This document shows, piece after piece, positions 8,234 through 17,513 of a stretch of 64,000 nucleotides of DNA. The notes beneath the pieces were generated by a model. It saw only the letters and a list, made by a program, of their open reading frames with translations. It was not told the origin of the DNA and made no database searches. This DNA comes from Candidatus Zixiibacteriota bacterium (GTDB lineage: Bacteria > Zixibacteria > MSB-5A5 > DG-27): the NCBI GenBank assembly GCA_030605835.1, contig JAUWHO010000035.1:62001-126000 (forward strand), written 5' to 3'. Made by a program: the position numbers and the translations under genes. Each line of letters opens with the position of its first letter. Position 1 is the first letter of the stretch.

Positions 8234-11200
8234 CTAATTTGAAAAAGAGCGGCTATTTTTCTCCAGGCGGACGTTCTCTTCCCCTAAGATCAATCTTGCT
8301 TGCTCGATCCACTCTCCAGTGGCGTCCACCTTTTTATCCTTAAGATCGACCAGAACCTCACCGCTTTCGGTTTTCAGGTGCAAGAGGATGGGAGATTCAC
8401 CCGGTTTGGAAAGTATGTGCTCGAGAAGGTCCTTGCCTCCGGCAGAGTCCCAATTGGACACTGGCAGGTACAGATTCACGGTGGTTCCAAACTCCTTGGC
8501 GGCGGCAGATAGCAGGGTCAAATCGGAGGCGATAATTTTGGCCTTTTCCCCCTCCCGGGTGGAGGTGCGGCCTCTGACGATGATCATCGCATCCGGCTGT
8601 AAGATCGGCTCTCTCCTCCCGAAGAGGTCCGAGAAAACAATCACCTCCACGCCGCCGGTGAAATCCTCGACGTTGACGAAAGCCATCCGCCCCCCCTTCT
8701 TATCGATGTTGGTTTTCACGCTGGTGACAATTCCCCCCACACCGACCACTTTATTGTCAGCCACCTCCGAAAGGGCGTCGGTAGAGTGAGTGGCGAAGAC
8801 CTTCAGCTCCTCCTCATACTTGTGCAGTGGATGTCCGGAGATATAGAATCCCAAAATCTCCTTCTCCTTGGATAAGATTCTGGCTCTATCCCAGGGAGGC
8901 ACCTCCGGTAAGCCGGGAGCTAAAAGGGAGGAGGTCGCACCGGAGGAATCGCCTCCGAAAAGAGAGGTCTGACCACGTCTTTTCTCATCCTGAAGTGCCT
9001 GACCATAGGAGACCGCGGAATCGACCGCCGCCACCAACTGCGCCCGATGTCCCCGGGTGGAATCGAAGGCTCCGGCGGTGATCAAGCTCTCTAAAGCGCG
9101 CTTGTTAATCTGCTGCATATCCACTCGCTCGCAGAAATCATAGATGCTTTTGAAGGCACCGCCGGTCTCCCGAGCCTGGGTGCTGGCGCTCACTGCACCC
9201 ACCCCAACGTTTTTCACGCCTAAAAGCCCGAAACGAATGGAGTTCCCGATGGGACTGAAAGTCGCCAGACTTTCGTTGATGTCTGGTGGCAAAACCTCGA
9301 TCCCCATGCGACGGCACTCCTCCATCAAGATAAAGATGCGGTCGGAGTTCCCCATCTCCGAGGTCATGGCGGCGGCCATAAATTCCACCGGATAGTGGGT
9401 CTTTAAATATGCGGTCTCGTAGGCGATGCGGGCGTATCCGACGGAGTGCGATTTAACGAAACCGTAACGTCCGAAGGTCTCAACGTGGTTGAAGATCTTC
9501 TCGGCGGCTCTTTTGGGAACACCTTTCTTGTGGGCGCGGTCGATAAACTCCTTCCGCTGTTGCGCCATTATCTCGCCGATCTTCTTCCCCATGGCCTTAC
9601 GCAATAGGTCGCCTTCTGCCAGAGTGTAACCTGCCAGCTGGTGCGCGATCTGTAAGACCTGTTCCTGATAAACGATAACGCCGTATGTGTCCTTCAAGAT
9701 CGGCTCCAGCAGCGGATGTTCGTATTTTATTTTTTTGCGTCCCTGCTTCCTGTCGATGTATTCGGAGACCATGCCGGCATCTAAGGGCCCAGGGCGATAG
9801 AGAGCATTCATGGCGGTCAAATCTTCTAAGTTTTCGGGCTTCAGCTTCTGCAGATAGTCACGCATCCCCCGACTTTCGAACTGAAAGATGCTGACGGTTT
9901 CACCTCGGGCGAAAAGTCCATAGACTTCCCGGTCGTCTAAAGGGATATCATTCATGTCGATCTTGATACCTCTTATCCTCTCCAGCAGCTTCACGGTCTC
10001 GTCCAAGACTGTAAGGGTCCTCAGGCCCAAAAAATCCATCTTGATTAGACCGATGGCCTCGATGCCGTGCATATCATACTGGGTGGTGATCTCATCCTTG
10101 TTGGACTTAAACAGCGGCACGAAGTCGGTCAATTTCGAGGGGGCGATCACCACCCCGGCGGCATGGGTGGAGGCATGTCTCGACAGACCTTCCAGGGTTT
10201 TAGAGAGGTCGATCAGTTTCCCCACCCGGGGGTCCTCCTGATAGAGGCTTCTCAGGGTGGGGTGGGAGTCAACGGCTTTGCTCAGATTCATATGCCAGTC
10301 GAACGGTATCATCTTGGCGATGCGGTCGACCTCGGAATAGGGCATCGAAAGCACCCTGCCGACATCTCTGATCACCGCTCGAGCCGCCATCGTCCCGAAG
10401 GTGATGATCTGACACACGCTGTCTTGACCATACTTGTTCGTGACGTAATCGATCACCTTGTCTCTTCCCTTGTCGGAGAAATCGATGTCGATATCAGGCA
10501 TGCTCAGACGCTCCGGATTGAGAAAGCGCTCGAAGATGAGCCCGTATTTTAAGGGGTCTATGTTGGTGATTCCCAGACAGTAAGAGACCAGGCTGCCTCC
10601 GACAGAACCTCTGCCGGGACCGACCGGGATGCCGTTCTCCCTGGCGTAGTCGATGAAATCCTTGACGATGAGAAAATATCCGGCATAACCCATCTGGATG
10701 ATTACCTTAAGCTCGTAGTTTAACCTCTCTTCAAGCTTTTTGGTAACCCTGGAGTAGCGCCTTTCGAGCCCTTTGTGAGCCAGATCCTCTAAGTAGGCCT
10801 CGGGAGTGTCAAATCCTGCCGGGAGGGGAAAGCGGGGAACGTGGGTCTTTCCGAACTCTAGCTCCAGGCTGCACTTGTCGGCGATGCCGACGGAGTTCTC
10901 TATCGCCTCCGGGTAGTCTTTGAAAACCTCCTTCATCTCCTGGGGGGATTTGAAGTAGATCTGGTCGGTGGCGTATCTCAGGCGGTCGGTATCGGAGATG
11001 CTCTTTCCGGTCTGGATGCAGAGCAGGGCGTCGTGAGCCGGATAATCCTCCCTGTAAAGGTAATGACAATCGTTTGTGGCCACGATCGGAAGGTCGAGCT
11101 CGCCTGCCAATTTCACCAGCTGGGGCAGGACCTTAAGTTGAGCCTCGATGCCGTGATTCTGGATTTCGATAAAGAAATTCCCCTCCCCGAAGATCTCCAA

Positions 11201-11698
11201 ATATTCGAGGGCCGCTTTCTTTGCCCCCTCTTTGTCCTCGCGGAGTAGGCGATGAGGGACCTCCCCCTTAAGACAGCTGGAAAGAGCGATTAAGCCTTCG
11301 GAATGCTTTCTCAGGAGCTCCTTGTCGATACGGGGCCTGAAATAGAAACCCTCTAAGTATCCGGCGGTGGATAGTTGAATCAGATTCTGATAGCCCTGGC
11401 GATTCTTGACCAGGAGTATCAGATGATAGCCGGAATCGGGCAGCCCTTTGATTGGTTCCTTTTTCAGGCGGGAGGTGGGGGCTATATAAGCTTCAGTGCC
11501 GATAATCGGTTTGATCCCCTGAGATTTCGCCTTCCGGTAAAATTCGATGGCACCGAACATATTTCCGTGGTCGGTGATCGCCAGGGCGGGCATCTTCATC
11601 TCTTTGGTCAGCTCCAGCACCAAATCGATGCGGCAGGCACCATCCAGGAGGCTGTACTGGGTGTGATTATGCAGATGGACGAAATCGGCGAAGCTCAT
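8234..11698 (-). CDS. dnaE: DNA polymerase III alpha subunit
   Basis: FVHLHNHTQYSLLDGA PHP domain, VGPGRGSVGGSLVSYCLGITNIDP, PDIDIDFSDKGRD, 1154 aa. Confidence 0.97.
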   Translation of the reverse strand: MSFADFVHLHNHTQYSLLDGACRIDLVLELTKEMKMPALAITDHGNMFGAIEFYRKAKSQGIKPIIGTEAYIAPTSRLKKEPIKGLPDSGYHLILLVKNRQGYQNLIQLSTAGYLEGFYFRPRIDKELLRKHSEGLIALSSCLKGEVPHRLLREDKEGAKKAALEYLEIFGEGNFFIEIQNHGIEAQLKVLPQLVKLAGELDLPIVATNDCHYLYREDYPAHDALLCIQTGKSISDTDRLRYATDQIYFKSPQEMKEVFKDYPEAIENSVGIADKCSLELEFGKTHVPRFPLPAGFDTPEAYLEDLAHKGLERRYSRVTKKLEERLNYELKVIIQMGYAGYFLIVKDFIDYARENGIPVGPGRGSVGGSLVSYCLGITNIDPLKYGLIFERFLNPERLSMPDIDIDFSDKGRDKVIDYVTNKYGQDSVCQIITFGTMAARAVIRDVGRVLSMPYSEVDRIAKMIPFDWHMNLSKAVDSHPTLRSLYQEDPRVGKLIDLSKTLEGLSRHASTHAAGVVIAPSKLTDFVPLFKSNKDEITTQYDMHGIEAIGLIKMDFLGLRTLTVLDETVKLLERIRGIKIDMNDIPLDDREVYGLFARGETVSIFQFESRGMRDYLQKLKPENLEDLTAMNALYRPGPLDAGMVSEYIDRKQGRKKIKYEHPLLEPILKDTYGVIVYQEQVLQIAHQLAGYTLAEGDLLRKAMGKKIGEIMAQQRKEFIDRAHKKGVPKRAAEKIFNHVETFGRYGFVKSHSVGYARIAYETAYLKTHYPVEFMAAAMTSEMGNSDRIFILMEECRRMGIEVLPPDINESLATFSPIGNSIRFGLLGVKNVGVGAVSASTQARETGGAFKSIYDFCERVDMQQINKRALESLITAGAFDSTRGHRAQLVAAVDSAVSYGQALQDEKRRGQTSLFGGDSSGATSSLLAPGLPEVPPWDRARILSKEKEILGFYISGHPLHKYEEELKVFATHSTDALSEVADNKVVGVGGIVTSVKTNIDKKGGRMAFVNVEDFTGGVEVIVFSDLFGRREPILQPDAMIIVRGRTSTREGEKAKIIASDLTLLSAAAKEFGTTVNLYLPVSNWDSAGGKDLLEHILSKPGESPILLHLKTESGEVLVDLKDKKVDATGEWIEQARLILGEENVRLEKNSRSFSN

Positions 11699-11807
11699 CT
11701 TTCTCAGTAACCTAATCTATGACGAAAGCTCACGTGACAAACCCTCTCTAATTTAACCTTCTGGTGGACATTTTCAACAGCATTTTGAGGAAAGCAATCC
11801 TATTTGT

Positions 11808-11833
11808 GGTGTCAGGAGTTTGCTCCTGACACC
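11808..11833. repeat. Perfect hairpin H5 (11-bp stem, 4-nt loop)
   Basis: ggtgtcaggag-tttg-ctcctgacacc. Confidence 0.85.
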
Positions 11834-11851
11834 TGCCGTCGCGAAGCAATT

Positions 11852-11873
11852 CCCAGTGGCGGAGGCCACTGGG
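11852..11873. repeat. Hairpin H6 (inverted copy of H4 family)
   Basis: cccagtggc-ggag-gccactggg followed by ctaccc. Confidence 0.85.
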
Positions 11874-11947
11874 CTACCCTCTATTGGTTTGAGGACCATT
11901 GTCAACACGAACAGCGGTGATGAATTCACCACCCTACGGGGACTATC

Positions 11948-12010
11948 GCCGTAGCGGGCGGAATTTATCCGCCCAAAATAATGTCGGGGATAAATTCCCC
12001 GACCTACAGG
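11948..12010 (-). repeat. Composite two-hairpin element, copy B
   Basis: Reverse complement cctgtaggtcggggaatttatccccgacattattttgggcggataaattccgcccgctacggc; near-identical to 44832-44895 and 50338-50400. Confidence 0.85.
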
Positions 12011-12181
12011 CCAATTGGATTCTTGAAAACTTGAAGGCCATACTCCGTTGTGAATACACTCTAAGGCGGTATGAATTCACCGCTCTACGGGTTGAACGAT
12101 GAGGGGTGTCGGGTCTGGCGTATGACGCCACGATGTTACCGTGAGGAGGAATCTAAAAATACAAGCGACTGTATTCTGAGA

Positions 12182-12463
12182 TCACTCTCTTTCTCGAGAT
12201 TTGAGGAATGAAACCAGCCTCTTTTTGCAGTCGACACAGAGGAGCAACTCGAACTTCTGATAGACCTCCTCTTCCAGTTCTTTCCCCGATTTGTCCTTCA
12301 GGGCTTCGACGGTATCCTTGATCTCCTGGGCGTAATTCTTCTTCTCGTCGTATGGGACAGATAGGTATCCATCGAAATCGGAGATGAGCTCGGCTTTCAG
12401 ATGATATTTCAATCCCCCCTTTTTGAACCTTTTTCCGCAGAGATGACAACGTCGTTTCTTCAT
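12182..12463 (-). CDS. Small zinc-finger-like protein (two CxxC pairs)
   Basis: CHLCGKRFKKGGLKYHLK ... LLCVDCKKRL; sits immediately downstream of the rhomboid gene. Confidence 0.6.
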   Translation of the reverse strand: MKKRRCHLCGKRFKKGGLKYHLKAELISDFDGYLSVPYDEKKNYAQEIKDTVEALKDKSGKELEEEVYQKFELLLCVDCKKRLVSFLKSRERE

Positions 12464-12475
12464 CGAGAATAATTA

Positions 12476-13159
12476 TCAGTGGCGATGATACCCTCGTTTG
12501 CGGCGCAGCCTCCTCTCCCAGAAGGGGAAGAGCAAAAGCCCCGCGATGAATCCGCCAATATGAGCGAAGAAGGCGATCCCTCCCATGCCCCGCAGAGCCA
12601 GGCTCGGTAGTCCATAAAGGAGTTGCAGAATGAACCAGAATCCCAGAAAGAAGATCGCCGGAATTCTCACCAGCCGAATGAAAAAACCAAACCAGATGAG
12701 AGTCAATATCCGCGCGTTCGGAAACCTGATGAGGTACGCTCCTAAAACCCCGGCGATGGCTCCGGAGGCTCCCACCATCGGAATCGAGGAGTGAGGTGTA
12801 ACCATTATGTGCGCCAGGGAAGCTAGCACCCCGCATATTAGATAGAAAATCAGGAAGCGGAGATGTCCTAGCTGGTCTTCGATGTTTTTGCCGAAGATCC
12901 AGAGAAACAGCATGTTTCCGATCAAGTGAAACCAGCCCCCGTGGAGGAACATCGCCGTTAGAACCGTCAGGGGCGCGGGGAAGTCGGTCATTCGGAAGGA
13001 GGTCACCGCCTCGGGGACCGCACCGTAGGTGAAAACAAATCCGGTAGCAGCCTCCCCCAGCGTCTGCTGATAGAAGAATATCAGACTGTTCAATACGATT
13101 ATGCCGATCGTGAAGAGGGGGAAAGTTGAGGTGGGATTGTCATCTTTGAGGGGAATCAT
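12476..13159 (-). CDS. Rhomboid-family intramembrane serine protease
   Basis: HGGWFHLIGNMLFLWIFG, MVGASGAIAGVLGAY (GxSG), FFAHIGGFIAGLLL. Confidence 0.92.
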   Translation of the reverse strand: MIPLKDDNPTSTFPLFTIGIIVLNSLIFFYQQTLGEAATGFVFTYGAVPEAVTSFRMTDFPAPLTVLTAMFLHGGWFHLIGNMLFLWIFGKNIEDQLGHLRFLIFYLICGVLASLAHIMVTPHSSIPMVGASGAIAGVLGAYLIRFPNARILTLIWFGFFIRLVRIPAIFFLGFWFILQLLYGLPSLALRGMGGIAFFAHIGGFIAGLLLFPFWERRLRRKRGYHRH

Positions 13160-13218
13160 CTACAATAATCGACAGTTTCGAGTGCAGAAATACAGTGATA
13201 AATGATGGTAGGTGACGC

Positions 13219-15297
13219 TCATTTTGACTCTACAATTGTGAAAACCGACCTGCGAACGGTTTTGTTTCCGCAGACATCGGTGGCAGAGACCACCAGAGTG
13301 TGTTTCCCGTATTTCAACGGTTGCCGCACCCGATAGGACAGCTTTTCGGTCTCGTAATCGTATTCCGCTGGAACCCAAACCCCGTCGATGGTAACTTCGA
13401 TATCCTCCTCCCTCACAATTCCGCTCAAATCATCCCGGAGCTGAGCGAAGATCCTGGGGGTCCTACTGGTGAGTTTACTTCCGGAGCTGGGATAAAGGCG
13501 CGATATTCGCGGCGGCTCTGAATCCTCTAAGAGGACGAAAGTCGCAAAGTAATCGATCTTTGCCGAGATGGTCATAGACTCGCCATCGAACTCATTTCCC
13601 TTGAAGTCAAAAGTGGTATCCTGCTCCAGTTCATAAATGCCGAGCTTGGAGCGCTCCCCTTCGTAGGAGCTTAGGTCGTATGAGAGCTTTGCTCTCTTTA
13701 CGAAGGGGACAGTCTGCGGGAAAAACGCATAAGCGGACGAACCCAGTTTACCTGAAGGTGGAACTTCAACATCTTCGATTTTGCACTTTGGTCCAATTCC
13801 GAAATAAAGAGACCCCGCGTCGAATTCGACCGAGACCATTCCATCGTCTGACTGATAAACCCCTCCCGGAGGACCAATTGACTTGGTCTCTCCACCGTCA
13901 TGATCATCCTCGATGGTGATTTTACTTTTCCAAGCAGTGTCACTCGGGCTATATGCGAAGAGAGTGTCGGGGATGATGGCTCTGAGAAGATAAGCGCTCC
14001 TGGTCTCCCAGATATCGAGAGCGCTCACCCGGAACTGGAAGGTGTCGGTGGAATCTTCGACCCAGTCTATTCTATAGACCACACTCTTCCCCTCTCCGGG
14101 CAGTGATCCCAGATATTCCCAGTCTCCGTCTCTTCGGATTTCGAATTCCACCATCCAGATTGCGAAGTCGCCAGCGTTGATGTAAGCTCTGGCGGAGAAG
14201 CTATTGTTTCCCTTAAATGAAAGTTCGAGGCTGACCACCTGTGGCGGGCGATCCACCAGAAGCTCGAAGTTCAACTCCGAGAAGTTATCGTTGCAATCGT
14301 AAGCTCTGATCATGCCTCTATGTTTGCCCGGATGGAGAGCCTTCTGAACCTCGGTATCCAGAACTCCCCGACAAGGTTCACGGACCAAGTCGTAAAGATT
14401 GTAGTAGGTGTGATAGTCGAGATCGTCCTCAGAGGTGGCCAGTTGGCGCCGTAATCCAAAGTCCTTGAAAAGCTCCTGCTGCCTGGTGGTCTCAAAGGAA
14501 GTCTTGTCGAATCTCTCGGAGAAAATGAGACTATCGTCGAGGAAGAACTCCAGAGCATACACGCCGTAAGAATCTGTCGCCCTATAAATCCTATCGATGA
14601 CGTTTACCTCCACTCCGAAACGACCGGAAACCGCCGGCGCCTCTATGAGTTCATAACGCTCCTCCGCTCGCTCGTAATAGGCCGGTATGATCTCACAGCT
14701 TCCGCTGTCCCGCCAGGGAGTCCGGGGGGGTAAATCCCGAATGGCTAAATTCAGAAATCTCGGGGGGAGAGTGTCTTCGATCTTGTAACCGTTTTTCAGT
14801 GGATTGATGGGATTGTTACTCTGGTCTCGCATCTCGAAGTGGAGGTGGGGACCACCGGAGCCGGTCTGGCCGGTGTAGCCGATCAGCTGCCCCTTCTTTA
14901 TAGGCACCTCCCCGGGCTCGTAGAAGAGGTTTGTGTAATAGGTGCGCTTCTTCACCTGCTCCCGGAAAACCCTCTTCTCGATCTCAGAATTGAACCTCGA
15001 CAGATGACCGAAAACTAAGATTCGACCATCATTCAGACGTATGTAAAGTGCCCTGCCGTAACCCCAGAAGGAGGTATAGGTGCGATAGAGGTGACCATCT
15101 CCGGGGGCATAGACCCGCACTCCGACCTTCCCACCGGTCCTAAAATCCAGGCCGGAATGATAATGGAAGGATCGATAATCACAGAAAATGGATGAGAGGG
15201 AGACCTCCCGTTTTAGAGGCCACTGTAATTCTGCCCCCGACGAGAACTGAACTGGAAAGAGAAGCAGGAAGAGGAGATATTTAGCGAGTCTGGACAC
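13219..15297 (-). CDS. M23/LytM-domain peptidase with C-terminal Ig-like region
   Basis: FHYHSGLDFRTGGKVGVRVYAPGDG..., GGPHLHFEMRD; long beta-rich C-terminus. Confidence 0.85.
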   Translation of the reverse strand: MSRLAKYLLFLLLFPVQFSSGAELQWPLKREVSLSSIFCDYRSFHYHSGLDFRTGGKVGVRVYAPGDGHLYRTYTSFWGYGRALYIRLNDGRILVFGHLSRFNSEIEKRVFREQVKKRTYYTNLFYEPGEVPIKKGQLIGYTGQTGSGGPHLHFEMRDQSNNPINPLKNGYKIEDTLPPRFLNLAIRDLPPRTPWRDSGSCEIIPAYYERAEERYELIEAPAVSGRFGVEVNVIDRIYRATDSYGVYALEFFLDDSLIFSERFDKTSFETTRQQELFKDFGLRRQLATSEDDLDYHTYYNLYDLVREPCRGVLDTEVQKALHPGKHRGMIRAYDCNDNFSELNFELLVDRPPQVVSLELSFKGNNSFSARAYINAGDFAIWMVEFEIRRDGDWEYLGSLPGEGKSVVYRIDWVEDSTDTFQFRVSALDIWETRSAYLLRAIIPDTLFAYSPSDTAWKSKITIEDDHDGGETKSIGPPGGVYQSDDGMVSVEFDAGSLYFGIGPKCKIEDVEVPPSGKLGSSAYAFFPQTVPFVKRAKLSYDLSSYEGERSKLGIYELEQDTTFDFKGNEFDGESMTISAKIDYFATFVLLEDSEPPRISRLYPSSGSKLTSRTPRIFAQLRDDLSGIVREEDIEVTIDGVWVPAEYDYETEKLSYRVRQPLKYGKHTLVVSATDVCGNKTVRRSVFTIVESK

Positions 15298-15312
15298 GGT
15301 CGGTTGTTTTGC

Positions 15313-16218
15313 TCACTCGTAAACTTCCCGTATCAATAGACTGAAGTCCAACGTTTTCGAGGAGTGAGTTAGTGCCCCCACGGAAATGAAATCGACCCCG
15401 GTTTCGGCGATCTCTCTCACGTTTTTCAGATTCACACCGCCGGACACCTCCAGCTTGGGTGCCTCGCCTTTTTCAACCTCTGATCTTTTGACGATCTCAA
15501 CTCCCTCTTTAATCTCCTCGACATCGAAGTTATCCAACATTATTATGTCGGGTGAGAATTTCAGCGCCTCTTTGAGCTCCTCGGTGTTTTTCACCTCAAC
15601 TTCGATCTTGAGACTATGCCGACCCTTGGTTTGCCCCTCGTATTCATCAACGTAGAGTCTGGCAGCCCTCAATGCCGCCTCTATCCCGCCGCAAGCGGCG
15701 AGGTGGTTCTCCTTGATCAAGATCATGTCGTATAGCCCGAAGCGATGGTTTTCGCCGCCGCCGACGGTGACGGCGTATTTCTCCAACAGGCGCATACCCG
15801 GGGTGGTCTTGCGGGTATCCAAAATCTTGCTTTCGGTTCCCTTGATTCTCTCCACGAACTTGGAGGTCAAAGTGGCTATGCCGGAGAGCCGGCCCAGGAA
15901 ATTCAAGGCCACCCTTTCGCCTCTGAGGATCGGCTCCAGTTCTCCTTCAATGGTCAGAACCACCTCCCCCTCTTTTATCTTTTGACCATCCTGGAGCTCA
16001 GTCTCGATTTTCAGGTCTTTATCCAGTTTTTTGAATAGGTTCTGAGTGAACTCTAACCCCGCGATGACGCCTCCATCCCTGGCAATCACCTCCGCCAGAC
16101 CCTTCCTCCCCTTGGGAACCACCGCCGCAGTGGTGACATCTCCGACTCCGACATCCTCGGTAAGAGCGACGTCTATCAGGCCATCCAGGTATTTCTCTTC
16201 TTCCCGCACGATCTTCAA
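15313..16218 (-). CDS. nadC: Nicotinate-nucleotide diphosphorylase (carboxylating)
   Basis: ALTEDVGVGDVTTAAVVP, LDTRKTTPGMRLLEKYAVTVGGGENHRFGLYDMILIKENHL. Confidence 0.95.
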   Translation of the reverse strand: MKIVREEEKYLDGLIDVALTEDVGVGDVTTAAVVPKGRKGLAEVIARDGGVIAGLEFTQNLFKKLDKDLKIETELQDGQKIKEGEVVLTIEGELEPILRGERVALNFLGRLSGIATLTSKFVERIKGTESKILDTRKTTPGMRLLEKYAVTVGGGENHRFGLYDMILIKENHLAACGGIEAALRAARLYVDEYEGQTKGRHSLKIEVEVKNTEELKEALKFSPDIIMLDNFDVEEIKEGVEIVKRSEVEKGEAPKLEVSGGVNLKNVREIAETGVDFISVGALTHSSKTLDFSLLIREVYE

Positions 16219-16254
16219 GTTATCTGAATCGGCCTCTCAGTCAAGTTCTTTGTG

Positions 16255-16338
16255 GGGATTGGTTAGTGGTTAGTAGTGAGTGGTGAGTTGTCCTTCCCTT
16301 GTTCCCTGTCTCCCGTTTCCTGTTTCCTGTTACCTGTT
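16255..16338. repeat. Heptamer-period degenerate repeat array HR2 (12 units)
   Basis: gggattg|gttagtg|gttagta|gtgagtg|gtgagtt|gtccttc|ccttgtt|ccctgtc|tcccgtt|tcctgtt|tcctgtt|acctgtt. Confidence 0.85.
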
Positions 16339-16444
16339 TTGCAATACGGTCTGTCGTTTGGCTTGACATAGGTTAACGGATAGCTCAAATTATAGGCTCG
16401 ATGAGATAAAGAAGCGCGTTGACTTTCATTTTCGGTGAATTAGT

Positions 16445-17506
16445 ATGAAAAAGATAGCAGTAATCCCCGGCGACGGCATCGGGATTGACGTCACGGGCGA
16501 GGCCCTCAAGGTTCTGAACGTCTTCCAGGAGCACGGCGGAGTTGAGCTCGATTTGGTCCATTTCGATTTCGGCGCCGAAAGGTACCTAAAAACCGGCGTA
16601 AGCCTCCCCCCGGAGATGATTACAGAGTTCCGCGAAAATTTTGATGCCATCTTCATCGGGGCTCTGGGAGACCCAAGAATACCGGATATGGCCCACGCCC
16701 GAGACATCCTCTTGGGCTTGCGCTTCAACTTAGACCTGTATGTGAACTATCGCCCGGTGAAACTTCTGGATGAGAAGCTCTGCCCCCTTAAGGACAAGAC
16801 CTGCAAGGAGGTGAACTTCGTCGTATTCCGCGAGAACACCGAGGGAACGTATGTCGGAATTGGGGGCAATTTCAAGACCGGGACTCCCGATGAGGTTGCC
16901 GTTCAGGAGAGCTTGAACACCCGCAAGGGAGTGGAGCGAATCATCCGCTACGCTTTCGAGTATGCTCAAAAGAATGGACATCACAAGGTCACCATGAGCG
17001 ACAAGAGCAACGCCATGCGCTTCGAGGGGGACCTGTGGCAGAGAGCTTTTCAGGAGGTCGGGGAAGAGTATCCGGAGATTGAAAAACAGCACCTCTTCGT
17101 CGACGCCCTGGTGATGCAGATGGTGAAGCGCCCGGAGCAGTTTGAGGTGATTGTGACCTGCAACATGTTCGGGGACATCGTTACCGACCTGGGAGCACAG
17201 CTTCAGGGGGGATTGGGCATGGCGGGCTCTGGAAACATCAACCCCGAAGGCACCTCCATGTTCGAGCCGGTGCACGGCTCCGCTCCCAAATATGGCGGCA
17301 AGAACATCGCTAATCCTTTCGGGGCCATCCTCACAGTTCAATTAATGCTTGAGTATTTAGGTTATCCCTCCCAGGCGAAAATGGTCGAGGAGGCGGTCAT
17401 CAAAGCGATTCGAGAGAATCAGACCACCAGAGACCTCGGCGGAGGTTTAGGAACTAAAGAAGCCGGGGATTACATCTGCCAGGAGATCAAGAAGCGTTTG
17501 AGCTGA
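16445..17506 (+). CDS. Isocitrate/isopropylmalate dehydrogenase family protein
   Basis: [56 protein letters not shown]. Confidence 0.9.
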   Translation: MKKIAVIPGDGIGIDVTGEALKVLNVFQEHGGVELDLVHFDFGAERYLKTGVSLPPEMITEFRENFDAIFIGALGDPRIPDMAHARDILLGLRFNLDLYVNYRPVKLLDEKLCPLKDKTCKEVNFVVFRENTEGTYVGIGGNFKTGTPDEVAVQESLNTRKGVERIIRYAFEYAQKNGHHKVTMSDKSNAMRFEGDLWQRAFQEVGEEYPEIEKQHLFVDALVMQMVKRPEQFEVIVTCNMFGDIVTDLGAQLQGGLGMAGSGNINPEGTSMFEPVHGSAPKYGGKNIANPFGAILTVQLMLEYLGYPSQAKMVEEAVIKAIRENQTTRDLGGGLGTKEAGDYICQEIKKRLS

Positions 17507-17513
17507 CATCCAT

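Noticed and set aside
11899-12131. Small ORFs on both strands in hairpin cluster B
   Set aside because: They translate palindromic repeat DNA, which opens both strands symmetrically.
12153-12836. 227-aa minus ORF overlapping the rhomboid and small zinc-finger genes
   Set aside because: Arg/Ser-rich alternative frame over two better-supported CDSs.
16730-17341. 203-aa antisense ORF
   Set aside because: Shadow of the IPMDH-like gene; no family features.
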